Source of the DNA: Plotosus lineatus
Taxonomy: Eukaryota > Chordata > Actinopteri > Siluriformes > Plotosidae
Assembly: GCA_024760905.1 (NCBI GenBank)
Contig: CM045733.1
Span: forward strand, 42,087,501-42,151,500
DNA: 64,000 bases
Reading direction: 5' to 3'
The notes beneath the pieces were generated by a model. It saw only the letters and a list, made by a program, of their open reading frames with translations. It searched no databases and was not told the DNA's origin. This document shows positions 8,731 through 19,193 of this stretch, in pieces. Numbering within the stretch: the stretch's first letter is position 1; each line of letters begins with the position of its first letter. The translations under genes and the position numbers were made by a program.

Positions 8731-9598
8731 CTCGATGTCTAAATCCAGTTCAACAGCTGTCTTGTCCATCAAATTAATTTGGACTGCATAGTAATGTCAC
8801 TTAATGTCACCTATCCTGTCATGCTTACCTGTGGTGATCATGCACTATGCAAATCCTTGGAGAACACAAATTACTCGATGAAACCGGTCAATGATTCAAA
8901 GATTTTGTGTTAGAACAAAGTCCTGCAGTCTGCACACATACTCCATCTCATCTATTAACATGTGCTATCAGTTTATTGTTTACATTCTGCTGGTCAGGGA
9001 TTAGATTTGTTTAGTTACCTGATGTGATGCAATGAAATCCATCCTATGTATCAACATGAAGATCTAAAATCTGATGTGCTGGACTTATAATGCAATCTCT
9101 AAACTACAGGAAGTTCACACATAAAGGCATAAAGGAAATAATGAGCAACGACTATGTAAAGTCAGTAAAAGTTAGGTAAATGAACAATGAAAGGCAAAAT
9201 TTTCTGAAGTAACGCGACGGGTGCAGATGATTAATCTGACGTGAACTTTCACACAACACGATTTGACTGATTACCAAGTAGAGCTTAAAGATACTGTTAA
9301 TTGATAGTTGATGCCAAGCACTGCATTCCCCAAGACATTTTCCATGGGGAACAACAAACACCAATTTAATTGTTGTGCCATACCAACATGAAAGAGCAGC
9401 TCATTACTGTTGTGTTTAAATATCCCGTGCTTTACAACTGAAGACAGCAATTTTACAAAAATAATATCCAGAAACACGATTCTTGGGTTCATGTTTCGCA
9501 AACAATCAGCATACATTTCCTGTGAGTACAGCATATACGGTTTCCATTTCATGATTCAAGATGCTCTGTTCTATACTTGCGTGTGATAATGCATTAAG
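8731..9598. other. No gene recognised
   Basis: Unique-looking AT-rich sequence. Two overlapping minus-strand frames (9152-9552) are open but match nothing I know and lack gene-like features. Confidence 0.5.
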
Positions 9599-9611
9599 AG
9601 ATCTTTATTGT

Positions 9612-9959
9612 ATGGCGCAGTGGTGGTCTAGTGGGAGAAGTTGCCGGATCACTGATCCAAAGGTTGGGGGTTCGAGTCCCACTCTCCACAAGGTTGTCAC
9701 TGTCCCCTCCAGTGCAGCTAACTGGGTTATCAAAGGCCGGCCATGTCTCTCACTGTCTATGGTGTGAGGCATGTAAAAGAACCATTGCTGACTTTCGACA
9801 AGAGTAGGCTGCAAAGCCGTCAGCGTGTTTCCGCCCTGCGATGGCCTGGCGAGCTGTCCAGGGTGTACTCTGCCCTCGCCCTGAGTTGGCTGGGATGGGC
9901 TCCAGCCTCCCTGCGACCCTAATTAGGATGAAGCGGTTACAGAAAATGAACCGAACTGA
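9612..9959 (+). mobile_element. SINE family T with L tail, full length
   Basis: A complete element between 13-bp target duplications AGATCTTTATTGT (9599-9611 and 9960-9972). The tRNA-like head GCAGTGGTGGTCTAGTGG and B-box-like GGTTCGAGTCCC are followed by the shared body. The tail CCTGCGATGGCCTGGCGAGC to GGATGAAGCGGTTACAGAAA is the one also carried by the AFC-like SINEs here. Confidence 0.9.
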
Positions 9960-10109
9960 AGATCTTTATTGTGAACTTTGCATGAACGATGAAAATCAGT
10001 TTGGTAGCTCTCTGTTTAACAACAATTATTAAGTGCACATCTGAGAACTAAGGTAAATACACCAAGCTGTATATGTAGACGTACATACATACATAGATCT
10101 ATCTATCTA

Positions 10110-10235
10110 GTGCCTGAGTCGTAGGACGACCATTGGCAACCCGCCATGAAGGATAACACCCTTGTTGTCATCTTCATGGAGGTTTTCTTGGCAGGATTAG
10201 TGCAGTGGTTTGCCATTGCCTTCTGGACGATGCAA
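10110..10235. repeat. Unclassified repeat adjoining a SINE
   Basis: The segment with CACCCTTGTTGTCATCTTCA and GTGGTTTGCCATTGCCTTCT looks like a dispersed repeat I cannot name. It directly joins the minus-strand SINE at 10236-10436, where the SINE's usual 3' tail is expected. Confidence 0.35.
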
Positions 10236-10436
10236 ACCTACAGGCAATTTAGAACAGCCAATTAATCTACTGTGCATGTCTTTGGATTGTGGGAGGAAAC
10301 CGGAGCACCTGGAGGAAACCCACGCAAGCACAGGGAGAACATGCAAACTCCACACAGAAACGCCCAGGCCAGGAATCGAACCCAGGCCTTCTTGCTGTGA
10401 GGTGGATGTGCTAACCACTACGCCACCGTGCTGCCG
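10236..10436 (-). mobile_element. AFC-like SINE (family C), head and body
   Basis: In reverse complement it reads GGCAGCACGGTGGCGTAGTG through AAGAAGGCCTGGGTTCGATT and GAGTTTGCATGTTCTCCCTG, then CCTCCCACAATCCAAAGACA. This is the typical teleost tRNA-derived SINE of the AFC type. The 3' tail is missing and replaced by the unclassified repeat. (GATA)n follows at 10435-10467. Confidence 0.8.
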
Positions 10437-10467
10437 ATAGATAGATAGATAGATAGATAGATACTTT
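10435..10467 (+). repeat. (GATA)n microsatellite
   Basis: About eight GATA units, followed by TACTTTATTAATCAC, a motif common at fish retroelement ends. Confidence 0.9.
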
Positions 10468-10572
10468 ATTAATCACAGAGTAAAATTCCCATTTTCCACA
10501 AGTATTTACAGTAAACAGCACAGTTATTCTGTGAAAAACACATATAGTACTTAAATTAAGGGCATGTATACA

Positions 10573-11636
10573 CAGACACTCCCCGCGTTACGTTCATTTG
10601 TTTTACCTATTATTTAATTAAAAAAAAATATGTCAAATTTTGAGTTTAGCGTACTCTCTCTAATACGAGACTTACCTACGTAGTACGCTGATGTAGTACG
10701 CTACTTCTGCATGACACTGCATCCATTGTTTACAAACAACAGACTGAACGTGCCCCTCCTTCTTCCCAGTTCACCGCGTGTTACCCTTGTGTTAAGACGT
10801 CCTCTCTGTGATCTTTGTATTTACACTGTTTTGCGGACTTTTGTAACCCTAAGAAAACATGGTTGGTCAGACGCGTAAGTCTACTAGTGATAGTGGTAAT
10901 CAGAAAAAGCGGCAAGTCATCTCGTTAGAAACGAAGATGGCTATTATCAAGAAAATTGATGCTGGTGAAAAACATGTGAATGTTGCACGTTTCTTCCAAA
11001 TGGCTCCGTCGACCATCGGAACCATTTACAAGCAGAAAGATCACATCACAGAGAATGCTAAAGGTTATATTTGATACTGTATTTGATATTTGATGAGTGA
11101 ATTTGATTAAAATTTATCTATTTGAAATTATTTTGCTTGAATTTAATTTATTTGAAATTAATGTTGATATTATTTGATATATTTGACATTAGTTTACAAT
11201 GTTATGTTTATAATAATGGATTTAGGGGTGTTTTTTGAGATACGGTAATGGTATTTATGGATGTATAGTACAGTATGAACGTCATACGTCACTGGAACAT
11301 ACAGTAACAACTTATGTTTTTTTTCACATTACGTTTGGCCGTCCGGAAACCAAACAAAAACATAAGTTGTGGAGCGTCTGTACTAAAAGCACAATGGATG
11401 AAATACCAAGTGAGATTCATGCACCTAAAAAAAATTGTCATTGAACAATTATGGTAGTTTTGTAATTTTATGAGGTAGAAATAGTTTTTTTGAGTTCATT
11501 TTACGAAAAAAGAACACATTTTAAATGAGTGACATTTTCTTCACATCAGGGGTATGAACAAGCTTGGCTTGACTTACGTTTTTTTCACCTTATGTTCGGC
11601 CGTCTGGAACCTAACTAAAACGTGAGTCGGGGAGTG

Positions 11637-11640
<4 letters not shown>
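10573..11640 (+). mobile_element. pogo/Tigger-type DNA transposon, copy 2
   Basis: The left end CAGACACTCCCCG is the inverted repeat of the right end CGGGGAGTGTCTG, and TA follows at 11641. The element carries the short helix-turn-helix ORF and is collinear with copy 1. A second right-end-like segment sits inside it at about 11310-11385 (TTGTGGAGCGTCTGTA), so the right terminus is duplicated about 255 bp apart. The right side runs straight into (TA)n. Confidence 0.75.
10859..11074 (+). CDS. Short pogo/Tigger helix-turn-helix protein, copy 2 (71 aa)
   Basis: The product reads MVGQTRKSTSDSGNQKKRQ, then SLETKMAIIKKIDAGEKHVN and FFQMAPSTIGTIYKQKDHIT. It is the psq/CENP-B-type N-terminal DNA-binding domain of pogo-family transposases with nothing downstream. 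It matches the 6112-6327 protein at 66 of 71 positions and stops at the same KGYI. The conserved upstream leader (about 10650-10858) is shared by both copies. It could act as a DNA-binding product of a non-autonomous element, or be a passive relic of an internally deleted parent; the sequence cannot decide. Confidence 0.6.
   Translation: MVGQTRKSTSDSGNQKKRQVISLETKMAIIKKIDAGEKHVNVARFFQMAPSTIGTIYKQKDHITENAKGYI

Positions 11641-11699
<59 letters not shown>
11641..11699. repeat. (TA)n microsatellite
   Basis: An uninterrupted TA tract of about 60 bp lying exactly between the end of Tigger copy 2 and the 5'-truncated RTE fragment. Confidence 0.97.
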
Positions 11700-11705
<6 letters not shown>

Positions 11706-12095
11706 CAGTGGCACTGAGGAAAAGACAGGAGGCAGAGCTGGAGATGAAAATGTTGAGGTTCTCTTTGGGAGTAACGAGGATGGATAGGATCAGAAATGAG
11801 TACATCAGAGGGACAGCACATGTAAGATGCTTTGGAGACAAAGTCAGAGAGGCTAGATTGAGATGGTTTGGACATATACAGAGGAGGGATAGTGAATATA
11901 TTGGTAGTAGAATGCTGAGGTTGGAACTACCAGGCAGAAGGCCTAGAGGAAGACCAAAGAGAAGATTCATAGATGTGGTGAAGGAGGATATGAAGGTAGT
12001 TGGAGTAAGAGAAGAAGATGCAGAGGATAAGGTGAGATGGAGGCAGATGACTCGCTGTGGCGAGACCTGAAGGGAACAGCCGAAAGGAAAAGAAG
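11700..12095 (+). mobile_element. RTE LINE 3' fragment (5'-truncated)
   Basis: This encodes the C-terminal 120 residues of the RTE reverse transcriptase ([20 protein letters not shown], then [10 protein letters not shown]) without a frame break. It ends GACCTGAAGGG and GCCGAAAGGAAAAGAAG. A small in-frame loss near the start (EAELEMKML versus [12 protein letters not shown]) separates it from copy 1. The truncation point falls at the (TA)n boundary. Confidence 0.9.
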
Positions 12096-12205
12096 ATTTA
12101 CCCATACATGCATGAGGAGGACATGCAAACTTCACACAGACGCACCCTGAGCCCGTAAATCGACCCCAAGCTTTTTTATGCTGTGAGGTAGACAAAAGAA
12201 GCACT
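12096..12205 (-). mobile_element. AFC-like SINE fragment
   Basis: In reverse complement, pieces of the family C head and body are visible (CTACCTCACAGCA, GTGTGAAGTTTGCATGTCCT). It is degenerate and incomplete. Confidence 0.55.
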
Positions 12206-13785
12206 ACTATAATATAGCATATGCATAACATTTACCTCAAGTTTGATATACATACTGTACAAAGCTGATATGTCAGCAATATGGCAGCTCAGACAGATTT
12301 TTTTTTTACAGATTTGTGCCATTTCATACTTGTACTAAGTTTGAATTAATTTTTTTTTATTATATATTATTATGTTTTCTCTAATGTAACTTGTGTTGAT
12401 TTAAATTCAGAGACTTACTGTACAATTACAGTATAACTTCACTTCAGCTTTCATTTCATCCTCTTCAAAACACGCAGAAATTCCTATAGAGGGAGTTTCT
12501 AATAGACAGAAATTCCAGTGCATGTACAGCTCACTCACTCCATCGCTTTGGTTAATAAGTAGTGTTGGGATAACGATAAGGTTTCTGTTTTAGAATCTGA
12601 CAGCTGACTTTCTTCTACTATGTACTGTTCTGGTACTCAGAGATTAGAATTATGTATTTTGTTTTTTGCTTTTGTTTTTCTTTTTACAATTCTAACCTCA
12701 CTGCTCTGCCTAAACAAGGATCATGCCCTGTGTGGCAGAGAAATAAATGGATACAAAGATGTAGACTACTCATAAAAACGTGCCTTATTATAATTCAGAA
12801 AAATGTGTCTCAAACACAGTCCAGGTTCAAGGTCAGGCAGGCACAGGGCAGATATTTAAGCAAACAGTGCAACGGTAAGGCTCGTTCACAGTCAGAAATC
12901 AGGTAGACAAAATTCCTAAAGAGACAGACTAGAGAGCGATCAGGAATGAGTAAGCAAAAGCAGGACTTACTCAGAAAATCAAATCACACACAGAAAAAGT
13001 ACTGACAACTCTGACATAATAATAACGACTAAAAATAATCCTTCTTAAAGTGTAAATAAGGTGTGTCTATAAAATACTCAAAATTCTGTGCACATGGTAC
13101 CATGTGTTGTGACTGTCTGCACATGTGCACTGTTCGATCAGCATCCTGGGGCACACTACAGTTCCTCCTCCTCAGAAGCCCAGCAGTACAGTAACTTCTG
13201 CACTATGAACAGGGAGGGCTCAGCTGCACCGAATGGGAAGAAGTGGTGAGGCTGAATGCATTCTGGATACCGTTATATTGCATCATTTTCCACACTTGCA
13301 TCTCATTGTGGAGAAATGTGAAGAAACGAAAAGAAATGAGGTGAAACATCACGCAACACAATGCCATCTGATGATGTAAAAGCAGCCAATGTCATGTAAG
13401 GGGTGGGTGAGTTATTTACATGTTTGCGTGCAGTCCTTCTGGGAAGGCAGCTGTAATATATGATTGCTCCTAAATCCTTCATCACACAAATAAAACAATA
13501 GGCTGGGACACCAGTCAAAGATGACAGAACAGTAGAAGGATGTGGTGATGCACCCAATATAAATAAGTAAGAAATAAAGCTTTTCATGTTGTGATGTTAA
13601 ATTGAACAGGACACAAATCAACACTGATGTGGTATAATGAAGCTGAGTTTCTGCTATCACTTCCATAACCACCCAATCCTTATTCATTTCATAGTTCACT
13701 TACTGAACCACTTCATTCTAATTAATATAAACTACTATAGTAGGACAATCATGCGTTATCTTAGACTGGTGGCTGATGCCGGCAC
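12206..13785. other. No gene recognised; possible old dispersed repeat
   Basis: AT-rich DNA. The part at about 12780-13160 (CCAGGTTCAAGGTCAGGCAG, then TCCTCCTCCTCAGAAGCC) has the look of an old fish dispersed repeat with ordered short motifs, but I cannot assign a family. No convincing exon is seen. Confidence 0.35.
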
Positions 13786-14115
13786 ACAGTGGTGTATAGT
13801 AGTTCTGCCTCACACCAAGAAGGCCTGTGTTCAATTGTCAGCACAGCCATTTCTGTGTCGAGTCTGCATGGTCTCTGTGTGCTTGCATGAGTTTCCTCTC
13901 GGTACTTCCACAGTCCAAGAACATGCAGAGTAGGCTAACTGGCTGTTCCAAATCACCCCTGTAAGAGTGAACGTGAATGGTTGTGTGCGTGTTGGCAATA
14001 TGACAGCCTGACGAGCTGTTCAGAGTGTACCACACCCTTGCCCAGAGTCGACTGAGATGGGCATCAGTCTCCCCACGACCTTAATTAACACTAAGCAGCT
14101 TAGTAAAATGAATGT
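13786..14115 (+). mobile_element. AFC-like SINE (family C) with L tail
   Basis: A diverged but nearly complete copy: head (CTGCCTCACACCAAGAAGGC), body (GAGTTTCCTCTCGGTACTTC, then CATGCAGAGTAGGCTAACTG) and the L tail (GACGAGCTGTTCAGAGTGTA to CACTAAGCAGCTTAGTAAAA). It shows that the L tail naturally belongs to this SINE family. Confidence 0.75.
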
Positions 14116-14526
14116 TTGTATGAATGGTGTCTGAGCAAACAATACAGCCAATAGAACAAAACAGCAAATTCATGTCACAAATTCATGGAACAGCCAATGA
14201 AGGAGGCAACGTCTGACTGCGTATGCTTAATAGTAATAGTAGTAGTGTGGCAACAACCGTGCATTCTTCACAAGAAAAAAGGACTGCGGTCGCCTGACAG
14301 AGCTACTGATGTTCTCCTTGATTATTTTAAAGCGAGAGATATGCAAATTCACCACAGGTACCATTTAATAATTTTGACTTTAAAAACGTGTACGTACTGT
14401 ACTTCTGAATTTAAAGTTACATTTAAGTCTGCTGAACATGAGCAATGAGAAACGTTAATTTCTGTTCTCACTTGATATAGCATCTATAAACACTGTTTCC
14501 TTCATTATCACATGTATCATATATGT

Positions 14527-14528
<2 letters not shown>
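14116..14528. other. No gene recognised
   Basis: The plus-strand 87-aa frame here has no recognisable motif. No repeat boundary is evident. Confidence 0.4.

Positions 14529-14577
<49 letters not shown>
14529..14577. repeat. (CT)n microsatellite
   Basis: A tract of roughly 50 bp of CT units, preceded by TCTCTCTTTCTC. Confidence 0.95.
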
Positions 14578-14579
<2 letters not shown>

Positions 14580-14802
14580 AAATAGGTTTAGAAAAAAACA
14601 GTGTGATGTTCTTGGGAACCATAAAGATGTGTTTGTCCTAAAATCATCAGAGAACCTAATTACACCTTGACCTCTGATGCATTAAAAGCACTGGCGACTC
14701 CTTCCAAAAAGTGATACGGTTTAGAAGTGTCATCATACAGAAACATTAACCATATCGAGGATTTCACACTTTAAAAAAAGTGTTACTATAACCACAAGAG
14801 TA

Positions 14803-15266
14803 CAATGATCCCTCGCTACTTCGTGCTTCAGTTTCTGCGGCTTCAGTGCATCGCAAGTTTTTCAAAAATATTCATTGAAAAATTTAAAAATAAGGAAATT
14901 AAAATTGGGGGAGAGTTAAGGAAAATGCCACAAAACAAGGCCAATTATGCAAAAAAACCCAAACAAAACCAAAAACAAACAAAAAAAAACCTAGCCCAAA
15001 CCCCCCAACAAAATTACTTACATTTTTATGTGAGGTGCACATCTGTATGTGTGTATTTATATTTTATTTACATCTTATGCATTATTTTTGAATGTTTAAT
15101 TGTTAATTATAAGCATTCATAACGTTGAATATGTATTTATTGATATTATATACATATATATATATGTATGTATACGTTAGTAAGGGTGGGTCGATCCTAC
15201 TTCGCGGAAATCAGCGGTCGCTGGAGGTCTGAGTCCCCATTAACTGCGGAAAGTGAGGGATCCCTG
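14803..15266. mobile_element. pogo/Tigger-type MITE (464 bp)
   Basis: The left end CAATGATCCCTCGCTACTTC is an inverted repeat of the right end (GTGAGGGATCCCTG), with TA on both sides (14801-14802 and 15267-15268). The TIR interior (CTTCGCGG in one arm) fits the Tigger ends seen in vertebrates. The interior is AT-rich and non-coding, so it is non-autonomous. Confidence 0.75.
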
Positions 15267-15496
15267 TATATTAAAAAACAAACTTCTTTTTTGTGGAATA
15301 AATGAAGGCATTGTTTAAATAAACACTACCTCCTTCTTATCTGAAGATTGATCCAACACACTCAGCATGGGAGTGTCCATATAATAACAGTCTTTTTTTA
15401 ATAAAATTGTTAGAAAGAAATGTATCTGTGTGCACAGCATTCGCTCTGCTATTGGACCACAAACTTTCCTGCTTTTTTTATGAGCTTGTCTTGACA

Positions 15497-15499
<3 letters not shown>

Positions 15500-15577
<78 letters not shown>
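15500..15577. repeat. (TG)n microsatellite
   Basis: About 78 bp of TG units. Confidence 0.97.
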
Positions 15578-15579
<2 letters not shown>

Positions 15580-16119
15580 GCTCGAGTGCTATGGTTGATT
15601 AAGAACGTAATATAGATGGGAGGATTGGAGAATCAATGCTCCTCCTCATCTTCCTCTCCAGCACAAACAAGATGATGCGAAGGAGAAGAACTTAGTGCCT
15701 GGCTGTGGGCTGTGTCTCATTCAGAAAGCTAATGTTTCCAGTGGTGGCACTGTAGGAATGTGGCCTTTGTCAGAAACAGGCATCTTTTGTTTTCTTGAAC
15801 ACATCTGAGCTTTAAGTGTAATATCTTTCATAAAGACCGCTCTGTTGTTGATCATGATGGAAGCGCAAGTTTAAGATTAATTTATGGTGATTTTCTGACA
15901 CTGAAACCATTCAGGGTTTCAGCTTGTAGCCTCACATGGCTAGTGTTGGGAAACTAGCAGGATTTCACAGTGCATTTTGTTTTGTTTACTGTGCTCTGTT
16001 TTAATGAAAATTAGGTGCAGTTAGTGGATTTGGCACTGTTTTGAAGTGTTTTGGCAGAATTCACACACATTCAACTCAATCAGATGTATAATTCTTTTAT
16101 ATAAGTCCGCATTGGTGAC
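15578..16119. other. No gene recognised
   Basis: Mixed-composition unique sequence. No motif or boundary could be supported. Confidence 0.4.
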
Positions 16120-16445
16120 AACATGTTGAATTTGTTTCCGGTGAGGGTTGTAGTCCACCAAGGCTGTCCTTTGCCACCGGTTCAGTTTATAATTTTTATG
16201 GACAGAATTTGTATGGACAGTAGATGCATTTGGGGGTTCTGGTTTTGTGGTCATAGGATTTCATCCCTGCTTTTTTCAGATGATGTTGTTCTTTTTGGCT
16301 TCACCAATCCAGGATATGTAGCTTTCATTGAAGTGATTCACAGCTGACTGTGAAGCAGCTTTGATGAAAATCAGCACCTCCAAGTCTGAGGCTATGGTTC
16401 TTGGCCAGAAAAGGGTGGAATGCACTTTGGTATACATCACTAAAG
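16120..16445 (+). pseudogene. Rex3 reverse transcriptase fragment
   Basis: An internal Rex3 piece. It encodes NLFPVRVVVHQGC, then FIIFMDRI and SLLFSDDVVLF (the FADD box mutated to FSDD), and continues in another frame with ISTSKSEAMVL. The full Rex3 at 17474-20886 carries matching motifs (NLFPVGVGIRQGC, SLLFADDVVLL). It is older and much more diverged than that element, with deletions after the catalytic box. Confidence 0.8.
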
Positions 16446-17473
16446 CAGTCTAGTGCCACCAGTAGAACACATTTGGACATATTATTTCTTGTTTGTTCAA
16501 GATATTTATTTAGTGGTTTGCATAGTCATAGCTTGATAAAGCACAATGACTCGAAAAAAAGTCAGATGATAACACTTGAAGCTAATTTGTTTCTGTGAGT
16601 GGAGTAGAGTGGAAAGTTCTGGAATAATACACACCATTTACTGCATACAATGAGTAAAATCCTTGCTGATTAGCCTGTGTTTTTTTTTTATAGTTCTGTT
16701 ATCACTCTAGCAAGAGCATATGGAGCTTTTTGCTGGAGCTCGGTGATGTATGGGCATGGGAAGTCAACAGGCAAGAACACGTCCTTTCAAAGCTAAAATT
16801 ACACCAAAAACCTTTCAGCGAAATAACACAAACAGATATGCCATGAGTACAAAGACATCTGGTATTTAATCTTGCTGCAAAAGCTCTGTTGTATGTCTTA
16901 TCTGGACTTTACTCTTCAACCCTAAATGCCACAGACAGTTTTAGGTGTGTGTTGATCAGGTGAGACTTTTAAATGGGGTCTTCATGGAGCTCTGCATTTG
17001 ATGAGTTGCACCTGGAGTGAAGTAATTAAATGTGGAGGAGAGCTATATTTTTAGCTTTGGCCTATTTTTACACATACACACACACACATGCGCGCATGCA
17101 CGTCTCTTCTCTTCAAATAAGTTGGATGTTGAAGCCTGAGAGCAAAAAAAGAAGCTCCACAGGGATTTCTCTTTGGAATTATAAACAGCCGCCCCAGAAA
17201 GCATTTTTTAAAAGTTTAACTCTGACACTCTCAGGGCTGGTTGTGTGTTTCTCCCAAAACCATGTAAGGAAATATTAGGATACTCGAGAGCCACAGGAAC
17301 CTGGCAAAGCCTCGGCAAGGAGAACAAGCTAATGGATTTTAATAACCACATTGCACATGCTTCTTAAAACAATTATTCCTAAACTTGCAGCCAGTAAGAA
17401 AAAAAACAATGAAAATAATTTAAAATGTGCTAATATGTATTATTGTTATTATATAATATAAAAATACTCACTC
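16446..17473. other. No gene recognised
   Basis: Unique-looking sequence with a short imperfect (CA)n at about 17072-17090. None of the short frames is convincing. Confidence 0.4.
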
Positions 17474-17832
17474 CCCTCCCTGAATCGTCACCTTATCGTG
17501 GTGGAGGGGTTGGCGTGACCTCATGATCCTGGGAGCTATGTTGTCAGGGGCATAATGCCCCTGGAAGGGTCACCCAAGGCAAACAGGTCCTTGGTGAAGG
17601 TCCAGACAAAGTGTGATTCAGAAGACCCTTATGACTGAGAGACAGACAAGGATGCAGTCTCCCTTGCCCGGACACAGGCCCGGGGGAGGGTCTCGAAGGC
17701 AAGAGCCTGGTGGTCAGGCTTCTGCCCATGGAGCCTGGCCGGGCCTCGCCCAAAAAGGAGACATGGGTCCGCCTTCCCATGGACCCACCACCCGTGGGAG
17801 GAGTTTTAGGGGTCAGGTGCAATGTGAGTTAG

Positions 17833-18681
17833 GTGGCAGCTGAAGGTTTGGGTTCTGTCGGACCGATCCTCGGGATATGGAAAGTCATCTCTCTGGCGAG
17901 GAAGGAGCCTGATCTGGTGCGGGAGGTGGAGAGATACCAATTAAATATAGTCGGGCTCACCTCAATGCATAGTTTGGGCTCTGGAACCATCCATCTCGAG
18001 AGAAGCTGGACCTTATTCCATTCTGGAGTTGCTCATGGGGAGAGGCAGCGAGCCGGTGTGGGCATTCTTGTTGCCCCCCCCCGTCTCGGGGCCCAACTGT
18101 TGGGGTTCTCCCTGGTTGATGAAAGGGTAGCTTCCTTCCGTCTTCGGGTGGGGGAACGGGTCCTGACTGTTATTTGTGCTTATGCACCAAATGACAGTTC
18201 AGAGTACCCACCCTTCTTGGAGTCTTTAGGGGGGGTGTTGGAGAACGCTCCCTCGGGAGACTCACTCATTGTCTTGGGAGACTTCAACGCCCATGTGGGC
18301 AATGATAGTGTGACCTGGAAGGATGTGTTCGGTAGGTACGGCCTCTCCAGTCTGAACCCGAATGGTGTTTCATTGTTGGACTTCTGTGTTCATCACAGTT
18401 TGTCTGTCACGAACACCATGTTCGAACATAAGTATGCCCATGAGTACATTTGGCACCAGGACACCCTAGGTCACAGTTCGATGATTGACTTTGTCATCGT
18501 GTCATCGGACTTGCGGCTGTATGTCCTGGACACCCAGGTGAAGAGAGGAGCTGAGCTGTCTACCAATCACCACCTGGTGGTGAGTTGGCTTTGGTGGTGG
18601 GGGAGGATGCCTTCCAGGCCTGGCAGGCACAAGCGTGTAATCAGGGTCTGCTGGGAACATTTGGCAGAGTCCCCTGTCTAA
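17833..18681 (+). pseudogene. Rex3 endonuclease domain (282-aa open part)
   Basis: The frame shows the endonuclease/exonuclease/phosphatase signature: [20 protein letters not shown] at residues 31-50, VICAYAPND (113-121), LGDFNAHVG (148-156), a Tyr/Trp-rich segment before SMIDFVIV, and NHHLVVSWL near residue 245 as the catalytic His block. It breaks with a stop shortly after the domain, and the linker to the reverse transcriptase continues in other frames (18760-19197 and 18819-19127). An intact Rex3 encodes one long protein, so this copy cannot make it. Confidence 0.85.
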
Positions 18682-19193
18682 GAGACCTTTAACTCCCACC
18701 TCCGGCAGAGCTACAACCATGTCCCGGAGGAGGCAGGTGACAAGGAAATCGAATGGGCCATGTTTTGTTCCGCCATTGAAGCGGCAGCCCATAGCTGTGG
18801 CCAGAAGGTTGTCAGTGCTTGTCATGGGAGGAATTCGGTGAGGGCCTGGAGAGTGATTATCGGTTGGACTCAAAAAGGTTTTGGACCACCATCCGACGCC
18901 TCAAGAGGGGGAAGCAGTTCTCCACAAACACTGTTTACAGTGGACGTGGGGTGCTGCTCACCTCGATTGGGGATGTTGTTGCAAGGTGGAGGGAATACTT
19001 TGAGGACCTCCTCAATCCCACCAACATGCCCTCTGTGGAGGAGGAAGACCCTGGTTGTTTGGGTGGGGGTCTGCCCATCACTGGAGCGGAGGTCACTAAA
19101 GTTGTCAAAAAGCTCCTTTGTGGTTGAGCTCCAGGGTTGGCCGAGATCTGCCCAGAATATCTCAGGGCTCTGGATGCTGAAGGACAGTCTTAG

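Noticed and set aside
9615..9690. tRNA gene candidate
   Set aside because: The A- and B-box-like motifs belong to SINE heads. The cloverleaf is incomplete and the same segment recurs at the 5' end of every family T SINE.
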